Source: JBGOUJ01 sp041477005 (GTDB taxonomy: Bacteria > Acidobacteriota > Terriglobia > Bryobacterales > JACQDG01). Taken from it: 12,227 nucleotides of DNA. Below the pieces are notes generated by a model. The model was not told where the DNA came from. It worked only from the letters and a program-made list of their open reading frames with translations, and searched no databases. The position numbers and the translations under genes are program-made. Below are positions 6,668 to 12,227 of this stretch, one piece after another. The stretch lies in assembly GCA_041477005.1 (NCBI GenBank), contig JBGOUJ010000181.1, positions 1-12,227 of the forward strand. Direction: 5' to 3'. The stretch's first letter is position 1; every line of letters starts with the position of its first letter.

Positions 6668-7875
6668 GTCAAGCTCTGGAACGGCTGAAACGCGCCCTCT
6701 CGCGCCGGCCCCGCCCTTCGGACGACGCCGCACCGCCCACCCCCCTCTCGGCCCGGCCCGACATCTACGAGGTCATCCAAGAGGCGATGGAGTTTCAAAC
6801 CGCGGTCGACGCCGTAAAAGCCCGGCTGCAACCAGCCGACTTCGGCTGGTATCCCTACGACTCGTGGACAAATATCTTCCCTCTCGACGAGCTCCTCACC
6901 GGCGAGCGCCGCTTCCTGCTCGACCTGATCGGCGAAGACCCGGTGCTGGACGTCGGCTGCGCCGACGGCGTCTTGTCGTTTTTCCTGGAGTCTCTCGGCT
7001 GCAAAGTGGACGCCATCGATTACCCGTCCACCAATTACAACGCCATGCGCGGCGTCAAGGCGCTGAAGGCCGCGCTGACTTCGGCGGTCGGAATCTACGA
7101 GGTCGATGTCGATGCGCAGTTCTCCCTGCCCCACAACCAATACGGCCTGGTATTTCTTCTCGGCGTTCTTTACCACCTGAAGAATCCCTTCTATGTGCTC
7201 GAAGCTCTGTCTCGGCACGCCCGGTACTGTTTGCTCAGCACGCGCGTCGCCCGGTTCACGCCCGACAAGCGAACCAAGCTGCACACCGCCCCGGTGGCCT
7301 ACCTGCTCGCCGACCGCGAGGCCAACAACGATCCCACCAATTACTGGATCTTTTCCGAGGCCGGTCTGCGGCGCCTGCTGGAGCGAACGGGTTGGGAAGT
7401 CCTCGATTACAGGACGGCCGGCAACACCACCGACTCCGATCCGGTGAGCGGGGAGGGCGACGAGCGGGTGTTCTGCCTGGCGAAGAGCCTCTGTCCCAAG
7501 GTCGCCGCGAAGCTGCTGCAAGGCTGGCATGCGCTCGAGCAGAACAGTTGGCGGTGGACCGAGCGCGAGTTCTCCGCCGCGATCGAGCTTCCGGCTGCCG
7601 GCAGACCCGCCACCCTCCGGCTGGAGTTTTTACTTCCCCCGCCGCTTCTGGCCCGCCTGCACTCCATTACCCTCAGCGCCAAGGTGAACGGGGTGGCGCT
7701 GCTTTCCGAAACCTACAACACGCCCGGCGCCCAGGTGTACGTCCGCCGCATTCCACCACCGGCGTTGACCCCGAGCGAAGCCCATGTAGACTTCCAGCTC
7801 GACAAGGCCTTGCCGGTCGAGGAATCAGACCGCCGCGAGCGCGGCGTAGTGGTTTCTTATCTGGGGGTGGAGTAG
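6664..7875 (+). CDS. Class I SAM-dependent methyltransferase with C-terminal beta-rich domain
   Basis: The product is 403 residues from GTG 6664, sharing GTGA with the Uma2 stop. Residues 1-60 are a charged and helical N-terminal region. The methyltransferase core spans about 61-275: motif I is VLDVGCADG at 94-102, an acidic end of strand 2 follows in VDAIDYP (115-121), and FLLGVLYHLKNP is at 164-175, the arrangement seen in CmoB/DUF1698-like and small-molecule methyltransferases. A second domain runs from about 285 (GWHALEQNSWRWTEREF) to the end, with alternating strands, RRIPPPAL and VDFQLDKALPVEESDRRERG. Similar tails ending in 'LD.alp....D.RelGv' occur, as I recall, on enzymes acting on glycans in Acidobacteria and others, so the substrate may be a saccharide or glycolipid; this is inference. 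No signal peptide is visible. The 3' end overlaps the convergent gene by 19 nt. Confidence 0.85.
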   Translation: MSQALERLKRALSRRPRPSDDAAPPTPLSARPDIYEVIQEAMEFQTAVDAVKARLQPADFGWYPYDSWTNIFPLDELLTGERRFLLDLIGEDPVLDVGCADGVLSFFLESLGCKVDAIDYPSTNYNAMRGVKALKAALTSAVGIYEVDVDAQFSLPHNQYGLVFLLGVLYHLKNPFYVLEALSRHARYCLLSTRVARFTPDKRTKLHTAPVAYLLADREANNDPTNYWIFSEAGLRRLLERTGWEVLDYRTAGNTTDSDPVSGEGDERVFCLAKSLCPKVAAKLLQGWHALEQNSWRWTEREFSAAIELPAAGRPATLRLEFLLPPPLLARLHSITLSAKVNGVALLSETYNTPGAQVYVRRIPPPALTPSEAHVDFQLDKALPVEESDRRERGVVVSYLGVE

Positions 7876-8918
7876 CTCTCTACCGCCGTCCACGCGCCGC
7901 TCTCGCAGGAACGCAGCACCGCGTCGAGCACCGCCTGGCACTCCACGCCGGCCCGGAACGAAGGCTCCCGCACGATGCCCAACCGGATGCTTTCCACGAA
8001 TTGAAAGTCCTGATCGTAGCGGTAGCCCCAGCGCGGATCGTGGGCGCCGGAGTCGCGCGGCGAACCGGGAATCTTCAGGAACTTCTCCGGCACGGGCGTC
8101 CGGGCCAGGTTTTCGGACGGCTTGGCGGCGCATTCGCCGGCGCAAAGCGCCACCGCCCCAGGATCCTGCAGCGAAAACGCCGCCCCTCCCTTGCTGCCGT
8201 AAACTTCCAGGAACAGATTCTCGGTGATTCCCGCCCCGCGCCCCGGCGCCACCCGCGAGATCTCAAACGTCGACATTACGCCGGTGTGAAACTGGGCCAG
8301 GAACCCGATCCAGTCATCCACGTCGGCCTGGAAACTCCGCCCCGCCGCCGAGACCTGTGCGATCGGTCCCAGCAGAAACTGCGCGATGTGAATCAAGTGC
8401 GACCCGATGTCGGCCAGCGCCCCCGATCCCGCCAGCCGCCGCTCCGAGCGCCAGCCGGTCAGGTGGCCGGAAAGCGCCATCAGATAAGCCGCCCGCAAGC
8501 TTCGGATCTCCCCTAGCGAGCCGTCTTCCACCAGCGAGCGGATATACTGCACCCCCGGCGCGTAGCGGTAGGTGAAGGCCGTCATGTGAACCAGCCCGGT
8601 CTTCTCGGCCGCTGCCAGCATCTCGACCGTCTCGGCGTGATTCAATCCCAGCGGCTTCTCGCAGATCACGTGCTTGCCGGCGCCGAGCGCCTCCAGCGTG
8701 ATCTCGCGGTGCAGGAAATTGGGCGTCGAGTTGACGATGCCCGCAACATCGCTCCGCCCCAGAAGATCTTTATAGTCGGTAGTGAACGGAACGTCCTCCA
8801 CCCGCGCCGCCGGATTCGAATCGGCGATAGCGGCGATCTCCACGCCAGGGCAAAGCCGCAGCGCCGGAATGTGAATACCCCGCGCCGCCCCTCCTGCCCC
8901 AATGATCCCGATCTTCAT
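7857..8918 (-). CDS. Gfo/Idh/MocA family oxidoreductase (cytoplasmic type)
   Basis: From ATG 8918 the product is 353 residues. The Rossmann motif GIIGAGGAA begins at residue 4, with no export signal, so this is a cytoplasmic enzyme unlike the Tat form at 2286. The EKP motif is at residues 87-89 (CEKPLG). The sequence SGALADIGSHLIHIAQFLLG at about 164-183 corresponds to the catalytic D-x-G-x-H-x-x-D region; the last Asp, usual in relatives, is His here. The substrate domain has the expected length. The reaction is NAD(P)-dependent sugar or polyol oxidation or reduction, with unknown substrate. GTG 8942 would add eight residues but lies inside the inverted repeat, and ATG 8918 starts exactly where the family fold starts. 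The gene is convergent with the methyltransferase and divergent from the Spinster-like transporter. Confidence 0.92.
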   Translation of the reverse strand: MKIGIIGAGGAARGIHIPALRLCPGVEIAAIADSNPAARVEDVPFTTDYKDLLGRSDVAGIVNSTPNFLHREITLEALGAGKHVICEKPLGLNHAETVEMLAAAEKTGLVHMTAFTYRYAPGVQYIRSLVEDGSLGEIRSLRAAYLMALSGHLTGWRSERRLAGSGALADIGSHLIHIAQFLLGPIAQVSAAGRSFQADVDDWIGFLAQFHTGVMSTFEISRVAPGRGAGITENLFLEVYGSKGGAAFSLQDPGAVALCAGECAAKPSENLARTPVPEKFLKIPGSPRDSGAHDPRWGYRYDQDFQFVESIRLGIVREPSFRAGVECQAVLDAVLRSCESGAWTAVESYSTPR

Positions 8919-9298
8919 ACCAGGAAAACGCAAAGGAACCACGGAGGAACACAGAGAAACACAGCAGCTTGCCGTCCGAGAGCACGGGCGCCGCGGTGCC
9001 GGTCAAGTCGCCTTCGCGCCCCAGGCGAATCGGAGCGCTTTTTATCTGTGTTCATCTGTGGTTCCAATTCGTTCCTATTCCTTTCTCCAGCCCGCCCGCG
9101 CCATCGCAGTCCTGGAAATCATACAACATTTCTCTTCCCCTGAGCTGTCGCCGAGGTCTCTGAGGGTAGCAACGGCCCCATCCCGACCGTCAGAGAGCGG
9201 TTGCTAAAGCCGGGGAAGACCGCTCGCTAACCGGTCGCTGCTCGCAAGACCCCGCCCCGCCCGCTCTGCTATGTTAGGCTGTTGCCGCAAGGGAACCT
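8919..9298. other. Divergent intergenic region, about 380 bp
   Basis: This region separates the minus-strand oxidoreductase from the plus-strand transporter and should hold both promoters. It contains the inverted-repeat element at 8935-9065, then a stretch with two interleaved 7-bp dyads (TCTCTGA 9157-9163 with TCAGAGA 9190-9196; TAGCAAC 9167-9173 with GTTGCTA 9200-9206), and related GGTTGCTAA, GCTCGCTAA and GGTCGCT words at 9199-9240. Short reading frames across it have no coding character. No convincing -35/-10 pair was found on either strand. Confidence 0.6.
8935..9065. repeat. Miniature inverted-repeat element (21-bp arms, 89-bp spacer)
   Basis: The left arm, 8935-8955, begins GGAACCACGGAGGAACACAG. 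The reverse complement of the right arm, 9045-9065, begins GGAACCACAGATGAACACAG. Nineteen of 21 positions match. The right arm also holds an internal direct repeat, ATCTGTGTTC/ATCTGTGGTT. Short sequences of this wording ('accacggag.acacagag' and 'atctgtgttcatctgtggtt') recur, as I recall, between genes of many environmental bacteria and give rise to spurious predicted peptides. No transposase is present. The left arm lies only 17 bp upstream of the oxidoreductase start codon. Confidence 0.75.
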
Positions 9299-10642
9299 GT
9301 GCGGAATAGCTCCGGGTTAAAGGAATCCGGCCGGGCCGGTCTGGCGCTGGCGCTGCTGTTCGGCGTCAACCTGCTGAACTTTTATGACCGGCACATCCTG
9401 GCCACGGTCAACGAGCCGATCCGCCGCCAATACGGTTTCAGCGATACCCAGTTGGGCTGGCTCGGAACGGCCTTCATTCTGCTCTATGCCGTGGTGGGAG
9501 TTCCCCTCGGCCGCCTGGCCGACCGCTGGAATCGCAAGAAGCTCCTCTCGCTCGGCCTGTTGTCGTGGAGCGTCCTGGCCGCTCTCTCCGGCGCCGCCGC
9601 CGGCTTCTGGTCCCTGTTTCTGACGCGGCTGGGGATGGGCGTGGGGGAAGCGGCCTGCGCCCCGGTGGCGTCCTCGCTGATCGGCGACTACTATCCCGCC
9701 CACCGCCGCGCCCGGGCGATTTCGATTTTCATGCTCGGCCTCCCCCTCGGCGCCGCGTTGAGCTATTTCATCAGCGCCGCCGTGGCCCAGTCCTACGGCT
9801 GGCGCTACGCGTTCTTCGTGGCCGGCCTGCCCGGCTTGCTGCTGGCCCTGGCCATTCTGTGGCTTCTCGACGAGCCCGCCCGAGGCGCCGCCGAAACCAT
9901 CCGGGTCGGCGCTAGCCGCCGCTCCGGCTCTCCCTATTGGCTCGTCCTGAGCATCCCCACCATGTGGTGGATCATCGCTTCCGGCGCGCTCCACAACTTC
10001 AACATGTACGCCCTGGCCCAGTTCCTGCCCTCGTTCCTGATCCGCTCCCACGGCCTCAGTCTCCGTCAGGCCGGCCTCGTTTCGGGTGTAGTGCTTGGCG
10101 TGGCCGGCGGCCTGGGCCTGTTCTTCGGCGGCGCTCTCGCCGACCGCCTGGCCCGCACCCGCGCCAACGGGCGGCTCTTGCTGGGATCGCTCTGCCTGTT
10201 CGCCGCCGTGCCCCTCAAGGTGGCGGCCCTCGGCCAGCCGCCCGGCCACCCCGTCGCCTTCCTGCTCTGGATGCTGCCCGGCTGCATGATGACGTATGTG
10301 TATTACTCGACTGTATACGCCGCCATACAAGACGTCGTCGAGCCCTCGCTGCGCGGCACCGCCATGGCCGTCTACTTCTTCGCCATGTACGCCCTGGGCG
10401 GCAGCATCGGCCCGGTGGTCACCGGCACGGTCAGCGACTACATGGCCCGCCAGGCGGCCGGCGGCGCCCTTGTCACCGAGCAATTCAAGGCCATCGGCCT
10501 CCATCAGGCCATGTATCTGATCCCCGCGCTCGAGCTCCTGGTGGGCCTGGTGCTGTTCGCCGGTTCCCGCACCGTTTCCCGCGACCAGCAGAATCTCAAA
10601 GCCTGGATGGAGCAGGCCGCCGAGCCGATTCCTGCCAAGTAG
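9299..10642 (+). CDS. MFS transporter, Spinster (Spns)-like
   Basis: The 447-residue product starts at GTG 9299, preceded by AAGGGA at 9289-9294. It has about 12 hydrophobic helices. NFYDRHIL lies at 27-34 in the first helix, a classic MFS motif A, GRLADRWNRKK, is at 71-81 between helices 2 and 3, and RLGMGVGEAACAPVASSLIG at 110-129 with the following DYYP is typical of Spinster-like proteins, where a Glu in helix 4 is conserved. The second half begins near residue 215 (WLVLSIPTMWWI). It is an inner-membrane secondary transporter, probably proton-coupled. Bacterial relatives are annotated broadly for organic anions, sugars or lipids, so the substrate is not predictable. It is 32 nt upstream of a second, different MFS gene and probably co-transcribed with it. 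Confidence 0.9.
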   Translation: MRNSSGLKESGRAGLALALLFGVNLLNFYDRHILATVNEPIRRQYGFSDTQLGWLGTAFILLYAVVGVPLGRLADRWNRKKLLSLGLLSWSVLAALSGAAAGFWSLFLTRLGMGVGEAACAPVASSLIGDYYPAHRRARAISIFMLGLPLGAALSYFISAAVAQSYGWRYAFFVAGLPGLLLALAILWLLDEPARGAAETIRVGASRRSGSPYWLVLSIPTMWWIIASGALHNFNMYALAQFLPSFLIRSHGLSLRQAGLVSGVVLGVAGGLGLFFGGALADRLARTRANGRLLLGSLCLFAAVPLKVAALGQPPGHPVAFLLWMLPGCMMTYVYYSTVYAAIQDVVEPSLRGTAMAVYFFAMYALGGSIGPVVTGTVSDYMARQAAGGALVTEQFKAIGLHQAMYLIPALELLVGLVLFAGSRTVSRDQQNLKAWMEQAAEPIPAK

Positions 10643-10674
10643 CCCCCGGATGCTTTATCCTGGTGTTAGACCCC

Positions 10675-12018
10675 ATGGGGGAATTCACCAGCGAGCAGGA
10701 ACTGACCCCGTCTCCTTCCCTGATAGGCGAGCCCGGGCTGCCGCCAGCCGGGGTCGAGCCTCCGCTTCTCGACAAGAAAAGCCCGCCCTCCGGCCCCCGC
10801 CATGTCTTCCGCGCCCTCCGCCACCGCAACTTCCGCCTGTTCAGCTTCGGCCAGATCATCTCCCTGTGCGGCACCTGGATGCAAAATGTGGCGCAGACGT
10901 GGCTCGTCTATCGCCTCACCCACTCCGAGTTCCTCGTCGGCCTGACGTATTTCTGCCTGCAAATCCCGGTCTTCGCCCTGGCGCCGCTGGGCGGGCTGGC
11001 GTCAGACCGCTGGTCGCGTCACCGCATCATCATCCTCACCCAGGCGCTTTCTATGGTGCAGGCGCTGGTTTTGGCCGCCCTGACCCTGACCGGCCGCGTT
11101 CAGGTTTGGCAGGTGCTGGCGCTGGCCGTGGCGCTCGGGTGCGTCAACGCTTTGGACATGCCCGCGCGGCAGTCGTTCACCGTCGAGATGGCCAGCAAAG
11201 AGGACCTGCTCAACGCCATTTCGCTGAACTCCTCCATCTTCAACGCCGCGCGCATAGTCGGCCCCGGCCTCGCCGGCGTGCTGGTCGCCCGGCTCGGCGA
11301 GGGCGTCTGTTTCCTGGTCAACGGCCTCAGCTTCGTCGCCGTCATCGTGAGCCTGCTGATGATGCGCGTCGCGCCCCGTCTGCGCCCGGTCGGGGAATCG
11401 CCGTGGGATCATCTGATGGAGGGCTTTCGCTACGTCTATCACACTCTGCACATCCGCTACCTGCTTCTGCTGCTGGGCGTCGGCACCCTGACCAGCGTGC
11501 CCGCTTTGATCCTGATGCCGTTTTTCGCCAACGATATTCTCGGCCGCGGCTCCGAGGGGCTGGGGATTCTGCTGGCGTTTATGGGCGTCGGGGCGCTGAT
11601 CGGCACGCTCGTCCTGGCTAGCCGCAGCAGCACCAAGGGTCTCAGCAACGTGGTCCTGTTTGGAAGTTTCGGCATGGGCTTGAGCCTGATCCTGCTTGCC
11701 GTTTCCCGCAATTTCTATCTCTCGGTGGCGATCATGGTCGCTTTCGGCTTCAGCTCGCTGCGCCAGATGGCTTCCACCAATACCCTGATCCAGAGCCTCA
11801 TCCCCGATCACTACCGCGGCCGCATCATGGCGATATACACGGTAACCGTGGTCGGCCTGGGTCCCTTCGGCAGCCTGCTCGCCGGCGCCGTCGCCCGCCG
11901 CTGTGGCCCGCCCCTGACCGTCGCCGCCGGCGGCGTGTTTTGCCTGCTGGCCACCCTGCTGTTCCGCGCCCGCCTGGACGTGTTCCGCCGCTCCGCCCGG
12001 GCCGCCCTGCAACCATGA
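10675..12018 (+). CDS. MFS transporter, MFS_3/EntS-like (probable exporter)
   Basis: From ATG 10675 the product is 447 residues. A hydrophilic, proline-rich N-terminal extension of about 42 residues precedes FRALRHRNFRLFSFGQIISL, then GTWMQNVAQTWLVYRLT, the hallmark opening of the MFS_3 family (PF05977; relatives include the enterobactin exporter EntS). Motif A, GGLASDRWSRHRI, is at 106-118, followed by NALDMPARQSF and later TNTLIQSLIPDHYRGRIMAI, both characteristic. Twelve transmembrane helices are expected, ending at about residue 432. Family members export siderophores or drugs; no siderophore genes are nearby, so the substrate is open. GTG 10663 is an alternative in-frame start; neither has a clear ribosome site, consistent with coupling to the transporter gene 32 nt upstream. 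It shares no specific sequence hallmarks with that gene beyond the MFS fold. Confidence 0.9.
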   Translation: MGEFTSEQELTPSPSLIGEPGLPPAGVEPPLLDKKSPPSGPRHVFRALRHRNFRLFSFGQIISLCGTWMQNVAQTWLVYRLTHSEFLVGLTYFCLQIPVFALAPLGGLASDRWSRHRIIILTQALSMVQALVLAALTLTGRVQVWQVLALAVALGCVNALDMPARQSFTVEMASKEDLLNAISLNSSIFNAARIVGPGLAGVLVARLGEGVCFLVNGLSFVAVIVSLLMMRVAPRLRPVGESPWDHLMEGFRYVYHTLHIRYLLLLLGVGTLTSVPALILMPFFANDILGRGSEGLGILLAFMGVGALIGTLVLASRSSTKGLSNVVLFGSFGMGLSLILLAVSRNFYLSVAIMVAFGFSSLRQMASTNTLIQSLIPDHYRGRIMAIYTVTVVGLGPFGSLLAGAVARRCGPPLTVAAGGVFCLLATLLFRARLDVFRRSARAALQP

Positions 12019-12029
12019 GCCGATAGCCC

Positions 12030-12227
12030 ATGAAAAAGCCCCTCGCCATCCTGCTGCTTGCTCTCGCCGCCTTCACGGCGGTTGCCCAGCCCCAAATCAC
12101 CCCCGAGCAGGAAAAGCAGCTCTTCTCGCGCGTCGACGAGATCTTCGCCACGGTCAGCGAAATCATGGGCATGAAGATCCGGCGGCCGGTGCCCCGCGCC
12201 TTCATCACCCGCGAAAAAATCCGCGAA
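12030..12227 (+). CDS. Secreted protein of unknown function (3' partial)
   Basis: ATG 12030 opens a frame that runs out of the window after 66 codons and begins 11 nt after the MFS_3 gene's stop, so it is probably in the same operon. It starts with a clear Sec signal peptide: MKKP, hydrophobic LAILLLALAAF, and likely cleavage after AVA at about residue 19. The mature start, QPQITPEQEKQLFSRVDEIF followed by ATVSEIMGMKIRRPVPRAFI, is amphipathic and charged. It resembles N-termini of large exported acidobacterial proteins of unknown function that I recall, but no domain can be named from this fragment. There is no lipobox cysteine. Confidence 0.75.
   Translation, partial: MKKPLAILLLALAAFTAVAQPQITPEQEKQLFSRVDEIFATVSEIMGMKIRRPVPRAFITREKIRE

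Noticed and set aside
6167..7875. The Uma2-methyltransferase pair as a restriction-modification or defence system.
   Set aside because: The methyltransferase has no DNA-methylase motif such as DPPY or a target-recognition domain, and looks like a small-molecule or glycan enzyme; Uma2 is not an established restriction nuclease.
6864..8516. A 550-codon plus-strand frame across the methyltransferase and the convergent oxidoreductase.
   Set aside because: It is arginine- and proline-rich, has no domain, and overlaps two well-supported genes in other frames.
8902..9207. Short open frames in the intergenic region reading TTEEHRETQQ and FICVHLWFQ.
   Set aside because: These peptides are translations of the inverted-repeat arms and are a familiar type of false prediction from such repeats; there is no ribosome site or domain.
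9937..10674. Extension of the EntS-like gene upstream to 9937 (693 codons).
   Set aside because: The upstream part is out of frame within the Spinster-like transporter gene and is arginine/proline-rich shadow sequence; the MFS_3 homology begins after ATG 10675.

Overview
The window is high-GC bacterial DNA, most likely from an Acidobacteriota genome of the Bryobacterales/Solibacterales type. This lineage call rests on family recognition, not on a marker gene: the window opens with the end of a TIGR03437-type C-terminal domain protein, carries a remnant of an acidobacterial-type duplicated permease (ADOP/MacB-like), and encodes a large Oar-like TonB-dependent outer-membrane protein. No rRNA, tRNA, CRISPR array, intact transposase or phage gene was seen.

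Layout from left to right: (1) 3' end of a TIGR03437 protein (1-207), followed by a short leader with an 8-bp pyrimidine-rich tandem repeat. (2) A complete AbgB-like M20 amidohydrolase with a hydrophobic N-terminus (about 366-1802). (3) A gene-free stretch (1803-2285) holding, on the minus strand, a decayed ADOP/MacB permease: a short piece of the periplasmic region joined out of frame to the extreme C-terminus. (4) A two-gene unit on the plus strand: a Tat-signal Gfo/Idh/MocA oxidoreductase (2286-3407) overlapping by 25 nt a TTG-started Oar-like beta-barrel protein (3383-6151), whose mature N-terminus is a 12-copy pentapeptide tandem repeat. (5) A Uma2-family protein (6167-6667) coupled by a 4-nt GTGA overlap to a class I SAM methyltransferase with an extra C-terminal beta-rich domain (6664-7875). 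(6) A second, cytoplasmic-type Gfo/Idh/MocA oxidoreductase on the minus strand (7857-8918), whose 3' end overlaps the methyltransferase by 19 nt. (7) A 380-bp divergent intergenic region containing a near-perfect 21-bp inverted repeat with an 89-bp spacer, an apparent miniature dispersed repeat. (8) On the plus strand, two unrelated MFS transporters, Spinster-like (9299-10642) and MFS_3/EntS-like (10675-12018), followed closely by the start of a secreted protein of unknown function (12030 to the end).

Taken together the content fits uptake and breakdown of organic compounds: an outer-membrane barrel, exported and cytoplasmic sugar-type dehydrogenases, an exported-looking amidohydrolase and two inner-membrane transporters. 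A common substrate is not shown by the sequence. I did not find a clearly new multi-gene system. The points most worth a second look are the scarred permease remnant, the plug-poor Oar-like protein with its repeat-built N-terminus, the two-domain methyltransferase coupled to Uma2, and the inverted-repeat element at 8935-9065.
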